Origin: Dendrophyllia cribrosa
Taxonomy: Eukaryota; Cnidaria; Anthozoa; Scleractinia; Dendrophylliidae
Reading direction: 5' to 3'
NCBI GenBank assembly: GCA_024195265.1
Contig: JAJLRJ010000005.1
Location: 42,297,280-42,361,279, forward strand
Length of the DNA stretch: 64,000 bases
Below the pieces are notes generated by a model that had not been told where the DNA came from, searched no databases, and saw nothing but the letters and a program-made list of their open reading frames with translations. Positions within the stretch are counted from its first letter, which is position 1, and every line of letters starts with the position of its first letter. This document shows, piece after piece, positions 35,416 to 46,093 of this stretch. A program made the position numbers and the translations under genes.

Positions 35416-35667
35416 AGTCGAGCCTCAGCGGACACCCTCGGAACCTCGGGTAAGTGTCGGCGCTTACGGGAGGTTTAAAAACAAATAGTGCATCAGAGGG
35501 CGTATAATTCACCAGTACGTGTCTTTTAAAGCTTTGAAGACCACTTGTAATTGTATTATTCATCACAGGATTGTTGGATGTTGCTTTTTATGAAGTAGAT
35601 AAAATATTCGCATCCGATCTGTATGGGCGTTTACAATGGCGAGCTGAACCATTGTAAACGCCCATAC

Positions 35668-35711
<44 letters not shown>

Positions 35712-36490
35712 CAATGAGTAGAGATCTATCTGTATGAAAAGTTAATGAATACTATTTAGCTGAGCAGGTGTTTAATTCATCAACTCAGTTGATTTGTATT
35801 GGGGTTTACAAAGGTATACATGTGACTCAAATACTGCCCATTTATTGGTCATAACTGTTATGAATTATTAATGAATTTTACAAGTAAATTTAACACTAAT
35901 TTAAAAACTACGGTTCAAGATTGAAAGACTTGCCGCTAAATAAATGCACATATCTGTGAAGCTCTCACACTGCCGTCACACAAACTGATGTGAGCCATTT
36001 TTATATTAAAAAAAAAAGAAACAATAACATGCTTAATCCGCCGAGTTTCGGAGGTGAACAGAACAGAAGAAATACATATTTATGTACATTGCATGTACGT
36101 ATTTATTTTCTTAAACGTAAAGTGTCCTCAGGTACGTAAAAAGAAACTATCGATGAATTTCTGCTTTCGCGGTTCCCTGATCTTAAGGTCTCTTAAGATA
36201 TCCGACACCTTGGAATCGAAATGACTAGTAGTTACCTAACTATACCGTTTAGACTCGCACTTTGGTCAAGCACAATTAAAACCATATTAAAACCGAACTA
36301 ATTTTGTTAGGAGTTTTCTTGATATCGTTTACTGGCCGCTTACGGGAGGTTATTTTAGACTACGTGGATCCCCGAATATGTGTCCGTGTCCGCTTACAGG
36401 AGCTGTTCCCGTACGGGAGGTTAAAAATGTAGTGATAGAGAGGATAAATCTCCGGGACCGCGGTTTGGTGTCCGCTTAAGGGAGGGAGGG
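35416..36490. mobile_element. Possible pogo/Tigger-like DNA element remnant
   Basis: The left end CAGTCGAGCCTCAGCGGACA and GCTTACGGGAGGTTTAAAAA match right-side motifs (GCTTACGGGAGGTTATTTTA, GTGTCCGCTTAAGGGAGG). These GCGGACAC/ACGGGAGG termini resemble Tc/mariner-pogo MITEs, by inference. No transposase ORF is present. A strong palindrome lies inside at 35598-35690. Confidence 0.45.
35598..35690. repeat. Palindrome with 42 bp arms
   Basis: Arms 35598-35639 and 35649-35690 starting GATAAAATATTCGC pair with one mismatch around a 9-base loop. It may be an independent foldback insertion in the surrounding element. Confidence 0.8.
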
Positions 36491-36497
36491 GGTTGCT

Positions 36498-37243
36498 TAA
36501 GGTGGTTCGATACTTAACAAAGTAAATTTGTAACGCCATTTTTTCGGCCGGTTCGTAAGTCGTCTTCATCTTTAAATTTAAAGGCGTTCCAGTGAATCAA
36601 TGCAAATGAAACTTTCAGATAATATTTTGCACATCGGTAAGCATGCACAGTGAATGTTTTAAAAAAATCCATCGAGCCGTTTCTCAGATTTTTGCAAAAG
36701 CCATTAAAATCGAAAATTACCCAAAAATTGCACATGATGCGATGTTAGGAAAAAAGGTAGTTCTCAAGATCGCAAAAGAGAAAGTAAACAAAACTTTCAA
36801 GGTTTACAAAAATAACATCAAGCTACTTTTTGACATTATCATTAAGTAATTTCACAAAACCAGTGTTAATCTCTCGATCAATTTAATACCAGTACACAAA
36901 TAGTAAGGTTTGAAATGTTATTGCGATTTATTTTAATTCAAACATACAGAATTTTTTTATTCTTGCAAAAAATATATGCCATATACCATATTTTAAGATG
37001 CCTATGTGGGATTTTCAATGCGAAATCTTAAACGCGCTAAATTTCACTTTTACTGATTTCTAAGTTTCTTGTTTATCGTCGTCATGGTAATATCGATTTT
37101 ACCAGAAAATATATCTTGCCAAACTTCAATTCAAAACCAGTTAGTGGTGAAAATTTCACGTTGATCTGACTTGGAGAAGACCGCTTAAAAGCCGATTGAA
37201 AAATGTTGGTATGGTCTCCAGAAAACTGTATCGAACCACCTTA
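36498..37243. mobile_element. MITE-like element with TAAGGTGGTTCGATAC ends
   Basis: TAAGGTGGTTCGATAC at the left is the exact inverse of GTATCGAACCACCTTA at the right, if the right end's ACTGTATCGAACC is trimmed by one base. The internal ORF (36643-36849) is lysine-rich and AT-driven and does not look like a transposase. Confidence 0.65.
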
Positions 37244-37810
37244 AATTGGCTCGTGTCACGAGGGTTTGGCTGATTTTTTGTGAATCCTGTGCTAAAATTA
37301 CTGATGAGCACACTAAATCATCACAAAAATACTCTTTCAATATATATAGAAAAATAAGATATAACGTGATTTTTTAAAGAGAATGAACTATCTAATGAGA
37401 TCACGATTGCACAAATGTCCTGGTTGATATGTCATGTTTTCAGTATGGCCAGCTTGCGTTTAGCTTGTTTATTACCTTAAAATTCAAATACGAAGAAGAA
37501 AAATTGCTAAAAGTGATGAAAGAAAGAGAAATGTAAACTAAATAGTCAAGATAACAGGTAAAAAAGGTCAAAACTTCAGCAGAAAGGCAATTTTGGTTTC
37601 TTGACTGCCCGCGACGAAAATAACTTAAACTCAAGTGTATGGATCAACTATAATACTGTAAGCCTACGTTAGGTTCGAGAACACTGAAAGACCCTGAAAG
37701 ATCAACATACTAAGACAAGTGTTAGAGATTTCCCGAGTTTGATTTGTTTGCCCCCTCAGAAATCGGCGGGAAATTAGCCGATTATAAAATAAAACCAATA
37801 TCTGGAATTG
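37244..37810. other. Intergenic with a short repeat match
   Basis: 37540-37625 (GGCAATTTTGGTTTCTTGAC) matches part of the repeats at 50.4 and 57.8 kb. No other feature. Confidence 0.45.
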
Positions 37811-38193
37811 ATAGAAGCGGTACGGAAACCGGGCGTTACGTAATATTCTTTTGCTCAAGGTTATTACACGTTTTTTTTGTTTGTTTTATATTAAAAAGAA
37901 ATCCTCTTAATGCTTCAAACGGCGTATTGTTTCTGGTCAAACCACCGATGAAGTCCATCACAGCATCAAACAAGTTAGAGAAAAAAAATACAGAATGCTA
38001 CTATGCCAATATGAGCAGCCATGTGCATATGTATCTTTCTGGTTCTCGTTGCTCGTAAAATTGTGACCTGATCGTAATTGAAGTCGGCTTTGGTTTCCTT
38101 TTTTAAACATAATTCCTTTTTTAAACATACTTCTCCACAGGAACTGAGGTGGGCTTATATATAGGAGAAGATATAACCGGAATAGTGTTTTGT

Positions 38194-38236
<43 letters not shown>

Positions 38237-38400
38237 CGAGCATTTTACGGTATTTCAATCCAGTTGACGAGAACAGCCGCAACAGCCTTCATTTTAAAAC
38301 ACAGTGAACTTCTTGAGTTTTTACCTTTTTATTGCTAGAGTCAAACCTTTAGTCATTTACTTGACTCGGTAACTCTTTTGAGTTTTGATGAAATCTTCAA
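37811..38400 (+). repeat. Diverged tandem duplication, copy 1
   Basis: Shared landmarks with the block at 38572-39030, in the same order: AAGGTTATTACAC, CATCAAACAAG-TAGAGAAA, TGCTCGTAAAATTGTGACCT, CTTTGGTTTCCTTTTTTAAA and TTGCTAGAGTCAAACC. This copy also holds a 39-G run and extra bases that the second copy lacks. Confidence 0.7.
38198..38236 (+). repeat. Run of 39 G
   Basis: An uninterrupted G tract flanked by TGTTACC and CGAGCATTTTACGG. It sits within the first copy of the tandem duplication and is absent from the second. Confidence 0.75.
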
Positions 38401-38571
38401 GTCAGTGGTATTACAGCCTTCCTCGCGTTGAAAACGACAAACGAGAAAAATGGCGGGAGAGTCGCGATCACGTGGTACTTTCTGCCAGCGCTTGCCGTAA
38501 ATGCGATACTTTTAAAATCTCTCTGAATATTAAAGGCGTATTACTCAGTGAATACTGTAGTGTCTGTAATT

Positions 38572-39030
38572 AATAGTAGCGGTGCGGAAACTGACGCAAG
38601 GTTATTACACATGTTTTTTTTTATTTTTTATCACAAAGAAATCCTCTTTGATAATGTTTCAAACTGCGCATTATTTGTGGACTAACCACCTATGAAGTCC
38701 ACGGTCACAGCATCAAACAAGAAAGAGAAAAACTAAAATGGAGAATACTTCGATACGAATATAAGAAACCATGTGCATTTCTACCTTCATGAATCTTTGC
38801 TCGTAAAATTGTGACCTCATCGTAATTGAGGCCGGCTGAGGTACAAAAATAGAATCACAGGCTTTGGTTTCCTTTTTTAAACATGAACAGGCGCATTAGT
38901 CTTCATTATACAACATAGTGAACCTTTTGATTTCTTACCTTTTCATTGCTAGAGTCAAACCGAACTGAGTCATTTAACGTGACTCAGTAACTTTTGATTC
39001 CACGTGAAATCGTCAACAGTCAGTGAGCAT
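38572..39030 (+). repeat. Diverged tandem duplication, copy 2
   Basis: Parallel to 37811-38400 at roughly 75-85% by eye. Its end (CTTTTGATTCCACGTGAAATC, GAAAGCAACTGAGCACTAC) is itself a decayed reverse TTAA-106 unit, so the duplication carried part of that family. Confidence 0.65.
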
Positions 39031-39920
39031 TTACATGAAAGCAACTGAGCACTACTCTCTTATATTAATTAAGACGTTTGTATTTCATTAATTGCAAAAA
39101 TATGAAATTCTACATTTTTTTCCACTTTTGAACTTGAGTAGGCTTAGCAAGTAGTAGTAGTACTACTAGCACTATAATCATTTTTCCTGTTCTGTAGTTT
39201 TTATTGTAGTATTACTGTTATTTTTCTTATCTGTTTTTATAACTGTTGATTCCCCTACATGGAGGCATGCCAGCCTCGACAAGCCCTGTAGCTTAATGCG
39301 AGCGTTTTGGCACCATAATTGTTGTTGTCGTTGTTGACATTGTAAAAACATAATTTCACTGATACCGCCATGAAGGGCGGTATATCTTGGCTTTTTCCTG
39401 GTGACAAGCTTACGTCACTGCAGGCATTTCTCCAATTTGTTCTCTTCTGATCTTAAGTCAGTGACCTGTGTGAGTATCTCTAAACGTATCATCTAATTTT
39501 GCCTACCTTTTCTCAGTTGTTCTTTGAGCGCGTCGCAAACCTTGGTCAACACATGCATGTATGGCTGCGACTAGCAAAGCCCTTGTGCTCGTGGATTTCG
39601 AAAGAAAGAATGTCAATCTCGAAACTTCCTAGCTTAGAATCTATGCAGCACCTGTAACGGTATCCGTAATAACCGAACATATCCATTGCCTCTTGAGAGT
39701 TCTTCTTCCAATTAGAATGAAGGAATACAAGTGTTACTCTTAACAACCAGACTGTTTTTCTGCGTGGAGTTTCAGACGGCTTCACTCGCTAAGAGCATTA
39801 ACGAAGAAGCCCATAATAACTACTTATAGCTTCTTGGACTAAAGGCGCCTAATTCAAGGACGGTCCATCATGAAAAAAAAAAAACGTTATTGCCGCTTCA
39901 TGCATATAGCATTGTTTCCC
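39031..39920. other. Intergenic, nothing firm
   Basis: A minus-strand ORF at 39546-39785 has an even amino-acid mix but no known family and no splice context that I can support. Confidence 0.4.
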
Positions 39921-39925
39921 AACAG

Positions 39926-40023
39926 CATATCCACAGGGACACCCAACAAACCAAGTTCACCAGAGACTTTGGAACATATCCACAGGGACACCCAATAAGC
40001 CAAGTTCACCAGAGGCTCGGAAA
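39926..40023 (+). repeat. 49 bp tandem duplication
   Basis: CATATCCACAGGGACACCCA and CCAAGTTCACCAGAG occur twice, 49 bases apart, with few differences. Confidence 0.75.
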
Positions 40024-40675
40024 GTTCATGTTTCTTTTGATTATTTAATACCGTTTAAGGAGGTATTTGTATCAGCTCAGACCAAATTTCGATCTGTTTG
40101 GATGCCTAAGCCGAAGAGTCAACAGACCGAAAGCATTTGGAACAAAATCCTTTTCTCCGAAAACGTTAACTCAAGGTCCTCAAGTATGCCGACGGTGATT
40201 TCCAAGATTTTTATATGGGAGCCATTTGCCTCCCGAAATTTTTTTGCTTCACTTTCTGAGAAGCAAAAATAGCATTTTTCATCCTCTGGAAAACATCAGG
40301 CGTAGTTTTTGTTAGGTCCGAAAACGTTTTTTTCACATTTTCCGGTTTGAGTACCAAACAGGTATTTGGCGTAACAATTCGTTGGATCCTGCCGCCACCG
40401 TTTGCAGAAATCCACAACGCTACTGAAGTAGTATAATGCTAAATTTATAGGATTGTTTTCCAAAAGCGCAGAAGCCGGAACAGATATAACCGTTTTAAAG
40501 ACTAATAAATTAATTATTGCGTTGTATTTTAGGGTCGACAGTCGTTGTCAGAGCAAGGTCAATAGTAATCCCATCGGAGTTATCGACTAACTGCAGGTTT
40601 TATTGAGGTCAATCTCAAGTTATCGCAGCAGGTCGCATCAAACTATTTTCGTTCACTGATTGTCATGAGTCTATA
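40024..40675. other. Intergenic, nothing firm
   Basis: A 68-codon minus-strand ORF (40211-40417) is unrecognised. No repeats. Confidence 0.4.
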
Positions 40676-41553
40676 TACTGTAAAATCCAAATTTTAAGCC
40701 CCAACTCCCCTGGTTATAGGTCTATTTACCCCCTTACGAAAAATGTAATAAGCTCCCGGCCCCTCTCTTCTCCTCCCTTCCACTTTTTATTCAGTTGCTT
40801 CGTTTACACTATTAACGTTCTCACAGAATATTGTAAAAATCCAATTAGAAAAAACGGAAATTACAATGCGGAAGGTAATGGAAGTTTAATCAGTGCAATT
40901 TCTTACAATGAAAGTTGTACCATACGTTAGTGAACGAAAGTAACAAAAAGCTCCATACACAGTATTTCTCTTCGAGTATATTGATGCTCCTTTTCAAGTA
41001 TTTTGAAATTGACAAACTCACTATAAACGATACTGTACAGATATCTGTAAGACCCTGAAGAAAAAAAGGCTGTGCCTTTAAAAATACTGCATTAACAAAT
41101 GTAGCCATTTCCGTACCATGTATCAGCCTTGCTTTTTTATCGAATCGTTTCGTTATTTTATGGCTGATTAGATCCTTTACTACAGGATCCGGTGCTTCTA
41201 TTTCGTTACGGTGGTCTCATTATAAACAATCAGGTCTATAGAGGAAACGAAACTAAAGATCTTCCATACTACGGCGCAATAATGTAAACAACAGCCAGTG
41301 TACGGATGGAGACGCGAAGAACTATCCACGAGTTTATACTTTTTGACTGTTTTTGTGTAAAAATGTATTTCGTTTATCGAAAGAAAATTATGTTGACCAT
41401 GGTTTAAATTATTTCTTATCAGCTAATTTGGAAGCGTGTTTATTTTTTTATTTTTTTAGTAGGGATTTGATCCTCTCGTTTATAAACCCACCCAAGACCC
41501 CTAACTTGACAGTTGTATAATCCCAGCGCTTATAATCGGGATTTTACGGTTTA
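40676..41553. mobile_element. MITE-like element, TACTGTAAAATCC ends
   Basis: The ends CTGTAAAATCCAAATTTTAAGC and CCGTAAAATCCCGATTATAAGC (right end reversed) are inverted repeats with scattered mismatches. The interior has a short match (TCAGCCTTGCTTTTTT, GGCTGATTAGATCC near 41128-41175) to the tail of ribozyme module B. Confidence 0.6.
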
Positions 41554-42944
41554 TACAATACAAAAACGTCTAGTAGTAGAATCAGTGTCTGTAAACAATA
41601 GACAGTGAATGTTGGGAATACATCTCTATTGCCGAGGCGAGGCTCAAATCAACCATCAGGGTACTATTAAATTTCGAGATTGTGGATGAACTTCCGATGT
41701 GTGTAAAAGTTGTTGGACTGAACTTTCATATGATGTTGTTTTAATTACTGGGTCTTTTTAAATCACAGTTTTGGAAAATTAAGTCTATAGTAGACTAGTG
41801 ACAGACTAATTTAGATTAAATGTTGAAATATATTAGACTAATGTTGAGATATATTAGTTGTAAAGTAGGGTGCTAGGGCGTGTGAGAGGGTGAAGGTCGG
41901 TTAATCCGAAAAATACGTTAAATGTTTTCAAGAAAAAACAAAAGTATCGCTAGAATAATTAACACATATGAAAACGTTTTTACCAACCTACAGTTATTCG
42001 ATGACTGAGTCGGTGACGAGTACGGATTGGTAAAAACTGTGAACGGTGAGTCTTGCCGAGTTTCCAAAGATACCTTCTTGGTTACTATTGCATACTACGT
42101 TTTGGGACAAACAACTCTAAACAACCATATGCATGGATTCATGTTGTACCTCTTCAGTTATAAACTGAGTAGGCATGCAATACGATATTTATAAGCTCTA
42201 AAGCAGACTACAAGCTTTCTGTTATGGCCGTATCAGACTTGCGGAAGTGTCGGTTTCCAAATAGTTAACTGAATTCGTCACAGTTCTATTGTCTTTTTTG
42301 GCTGGGAAAACGACATTGATGTTCATCTTTCAACAAGGCTAAAAACGTTCAACTTAAAATATCCCAGAGCTATACCCACCAAATAGTTCAAACGACTATC
42401 AGAGTTTTTAACAACCGCGTGAACACAATTTGGTTGGAACATCAAAAACCTAGATTTGTCTTGTCTCTAACTCGATAATGATTCCTTTTTCTGAAAGTTG
42501 CGTCCTTATTCTTTTTTTCTTTCTTTTCTATGCAAATCAACCATGTAACAGCAAAAGAGATGGCTGCAGTCCAACAATTCGTAAATTTGGATATGTATAA
42601 AGTGTAAGTAGACAATTAAATGACGCTTTAATTACGTCAATTAAATGGGGGCATATAGTTTTCTATAAAGTGATCCAATTAAATGTCATAGCTGAGATGT
42701 AAAACAACTTCCTTTATGTATCACATTTAGCTGTGGGTACATGACAGTAGTTGGGACTTCTTTTCTGGTATTAAAAACACTAGAAATGTGTTATTTCCTA
42801 TTTACCAAACAATTATGCATTTGGTAAGGTGCGGTCTTATGTCTTTCTTGGTACGAAGAACGTTTCTTTAACTTTTAAAATGCTCGGCGACATCAACATA
42901 TATTATAACAGTGTCCTAAATAATCACAGTCTGCAATAACCATT
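41554..42944. other. Intergenic, nothing recognised
   Basis: AT-rich with small local repeats (GACTAAT, ATATATTAGA near 41790-41850). No gene-like feature. Confidence 0.45.
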
Positions 42945-43125
42945 TAACCAGAGTTAATTATGTAGACCTGTAACGTAGTTCTTACTTTTGAATCTGTTGA
43001 CGAAATCCTGTGGTGTGACCATTCAAATAAAACTTCTCCGACAGTACTTTTGCATGGTACCATTTGTTTTTCAATATTACATATTTCTTGAATTTTGATT
43101 TTTGGCACTATTAGCAGTGTTAAAA
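42945..43125 (-). mobile_element. TTAA-106 family element, single copy
   Basis: Begins TTTAACCAGAGTTAATTATG, with the core GTGTGACCATTCAAATAAAA. Ends TTGAATTTTGATTTTTGGCA followed by GTGTTAAAA. The outer ends are partly decayed. Confidence 0.6.
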
Positions 43126-44397
43126 ACCCGCATCAAAGTCACATTCCTGTGAATCAATCCGCTAAAGTCAGAAATTGTTGTTCTACTACTGTGTTTTAAT
43201 ATGATAATGTGATATGATATTCTGCAGTGCATCTACTCAGTTTATGCAACATGGTCGACAAAATTTCGTTCAGTAAATCGCTCACTTTCTTGAGATACAA
43301 TAGCTGTCTGTTTTAAGTATTTTGAGACATCAGGAAGAACGTCCTAAAGGCCTCGCATAAAACGTTCGAATTGGCCGAAAAAAGCCCGAACGTTTTTGTC
43401 CGAAGTTTAGGCCAAAAGAAAAATTTCCAAAATTTTTCGAAGTTAAGTTACTAATGACAAGTCAACGTATCATACTTAAAAGGTCAGTAACAATATGCGG
43501 AAGTACTCGGTTATAGATGAACAATAACTGTGATGTAATCATGGATACATTACACTGTTAATGCGTCAATTGAGGAGTGATGTTTTTCCAGTACGTTTTG
43601 CTGCACGCCCGGCCATTATTTTCAATACACGTTTGTAGCTGCACTGAACTGTGGTTGATACAGCTTTGTGTAAGAAGGGGTGCTGTTCAAAATTGAGGAA
43701 TCTCAGCTTAGCAAATGGTGATGGCTTTTCTTTCTATTTTCCTCAGCAAGCTTTTTTGAATCTGTTAAGGGGAAAAGTAGAAAAACACCCCTCACTCACT
43801 TACTTATCCTTATTGTGCCTACTGGCACACAAACGCAGGCGGAAACAAAGGATTTCCATTTCTGGCGACCTTTCTCTAACTTCTAAACAAACCCCTAACA
43901 CATGCGTCACAGTCTTTGGCAAGGAAAACAATAAAATGTGATAATCCATCAAATATGCCGTTACTTACGTCAATCTGCTGATAAGAATATGGATTTTGTT
44001 TTCCGCATTTCATTGACTGTCGCAATCTATTCGTACGTCAGATAAACTACACAGCTGAGCCTCCGAGTGTTACGTTTATCTACTGCTTGTCTATGACAGC
44101 TCTAGGTCACATTATTTGAGATTCTGGCATTACATGCAACATTCGATATTTTCATGAAACGCTGATGCAGGATTTAGTACTGATATGGTGCTGGAGAAGG
44201 TTTATGACGCGGCAATGTTTGTTTTCTTTTTGGCTTGGTCAGCATTATCAGTTGTGAGAATCTCTATAAATGAGTATACCCGAGTATACTGCCCTTAGCT
44301 TCCCAGCGTCATGATTTACTTTGTGTTGTTGTTGTTGTTATTTTTCTACCATTTTAAATGGTGCGAATTTTTCGTAATTTTGGGAAATCAATTCTTT
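43126..44397. other. Intergenic, nothing firm
   Basis: A 96-codon plus-strand ORF (43651-43941) has no recognisable domain. A (GTT)n run lies near 44325. Confidence 0.4.
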
Positions 44398-44600
44398 GGC
44401 AAGTTTAACATTTAAAAACAAATTCCAAATTCCGTTTTGTAACATATAGAAAAACTAACAGCAGCATGTCAAAGAACTGCCTTTTAATGGTCACACAAAA
44501 GTTAGAACCACCTTAACAAAAAACACGACAGGAATGTACTACTGCTCTAGTCTGTAGCTCTCATTTGAATGGTTACACGTTAGACTCAAACGGTAGACGT
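44398..44600 (+). repeat. Decayed TTAA-106 element
   Basis: Carries the outer-end motifs AAATTCCGTTTTGTAACATA and GCATGTCAAAGAACTGCC, then one to two broken core units (TCTCATTTGAATGGTTACAC). Confidence 0.55.
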
Positions 44601-45011
44601 ACATCTCGCGACTCAGAATTTAACTCTAGGATGGAAAATGGTTAAAGAACGATTACCACTTCCACCACCACTACGGGCTCTTGGCTGTTATAACCCATGC
44701 ACAGACACATTGGGTGGGTAAGCTGTGACCGTTTAAGGCGCCTTTTTCAGGCTGGTTGCAGTCCGATCGTATTCTCAAAGCTATGTGAAAAACTCCATCA
44801 TGATGTGCGCTATATGTATATATATATATACTAAAGCACCTTGGATACTAAGAGGTTTCATACACGGTAGTAGTTTGGATGTAATTGAAATTATCACTGT
44901 CACCGCTAGCAAACTGCCGCCATTTGCAGAAATCGACACCCTTTTGTTTTTGTTTGTTTTTTTGCACTAAATAAGCGAAAAAGAGCAAACGGTAGAGTAA
45001 CTAATGGAATT
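44601..45011. other. Intergenic, nothing recognised
   Basis: A short (TA)n run at about 44813-44830. No other feature. Confidence 0.45.
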
Positions 45012-45210
45012 AATGGTTAAGACATAGACAAAATAGTTACTTACAAAATAGTTACTTGCCTGGCTGAATATATGTGCCTTAGCGGAGAAGTTAACACAAC
45101 ATCGTCGGTTTTCTCAATTAATGGTTAAGACATAGATAAAATAGTTACTTGCCTGGCTGAATATATGTGCCTTAGCGAAGAAGTTAACACAACATCGTTG
45201 GTTTTCTCAA
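45012..45210 (+). repeat. ~107 bp tandem duplication
   Basis: AATGGTTAAGACATAGA and GCCTGGCTGAATATATGTGC through AACACAACATCGT occur twice. The first copy has an extra small repeat of ATAGTTACTT. Few differences, so it is fairly recent. Confidence 0.8.
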
Positions 45211-45419
45211 GGAGCCTGAGGGCATGAACGCTGCGAATTCGACTTTGAAGGGTCAAGGCTTGAGTACATGATCCGCTTTTTGACAATAATTTGGCAGCCG
45301 TTCACTTGAGTAACGTAACTCGACAAAAATAGCGTGCTTATACGTATGTTGTTTCCCTGTGTTATTCAACAGGAAGTAGGACAAAGCGTGGTGCGTAGGA
45401 AGAAATCAAAGTATAAATT

Positions 45420-45535
45420 AAGGCTGATACTACGTAGAACATTTAACGCGACAACGACATGGTAGAGCCCAAACTAAAAGCCAAAATGCAACCGTGGACA
45501 GCTGTTTCGACCTGGTTGGGTCTCATCAGCGCGGT
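45420..45535 (-). mobile_element. Ribozyme module, copy A (whole module)
   Basis: The module reads on the minus strand from stem I of the hammerhead to TACGTAGTATCAGCCTT. It is close to identical to copy B at 57266-57385 across about 115 bases. Beyond CAGCCTT the copies diverge, marking the module boundary. There is no protein-coding capacity. Confidence 0.7.
45491..45535 (-). ncRNA. Type I hammerhead ribozyme
   Basis: On the minus strand the order is stem I strand ACCGCG, core CTGATGA, stem II GACC-CAACCA-GGTC, core GAAA, stem III CAG/CTG, then TC (cleavage site), then stem I return strand CACGGT. All conserved core bases are present (C3 U4 G5 A6 G8 A9, G12 A13 A14, A15.1-U16.1, C17), as is the G10.1-C11.1 pair. 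Stem I pairs at five of six positions with one A-C mismatch. Stem III is only three self-complementary pairs without a loop, so a lone copy would be weak and cleavage would favour a dimer. That layout is known from hammerheads of Penelope-like elements and metazoan retrozymes. Predicted cleavage falls between plus-strand positions 45497 and 45496. Confidence 0.78.
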
Positions 45536-45764
45536 GTAGCAGCAAAAAGATAGAAAAACTGGCGCGAACGCCAATTCTCTACAAAATCGCACGTGGTGAT
45601 GACCACAGATGAGCTCAAATTCAAAAGTTTGCCAATTGACCGATGTCACAGCAGCGTGTGACCATGAGTAATAAGCAAAGAATTAGAAATAGGAAGGCCC
45701 ACATAGGAAGGCCTACTGCGGCCAGATAACCAGCCCACCAAGGCAATTGACCTTGGCTTAGTAA

Positions 45765-46093
45765 AGGCCTGTTTACATGTGCAATTTTTGATGCAATTTT
45801 TATCGCGCTCTCCCATGCAACTTTTGTCACAGGTGTAAACTGGCAACGATTTCTGTGCGATTTGGGTGTTGCATTTGCTGTGATTTCCCAAACCGTAGAT
45901 CGCCGCCAAGGTCCATGACATTTCGAACATGTTCGAAACCTCTACGACATCGCGCGACAAATCGCACCCAGATCGCACTGAAATCGTCACTAGTTTACAC
46001 ACGCGATTTGAAGATGCAAGTTGCGCGCAACAAAAAATTGCATCGAAAAGTGCGACAAAAATTGCACAAAAAAACGCGTGTGTAAACGGACAT
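45765..46093. mobile_element. MITE with GTTTACA ends
   Basis: The left AGGCCTGTTTACATGTGCAA and right reversed (TGTCCGTTTACACACGCG...TTTTTGTGCAATTTTT) form a long imperfect inverted repeat. Several internal GCGCGACAAATCGCA-like motifs recur. The style matches the element at 19.4 kb. ORFs across it are incidental. Confidence 0.6.

Noticed and set aside
36643..36849. Transposase fragment in the GGTGGTTCGATAC element
   Set aside because: The 68-residue ORF is Lys/Ile-rich from AT content, with no DDE or helix-turn-helix signature.
39546..40417. Possible small gene on the minus strand
   Set aside because: Two ORFs with fairly even residue use, but in separate frames with a tandem duplication and stops between them. 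No splice pair is convincing and no family is recognised.
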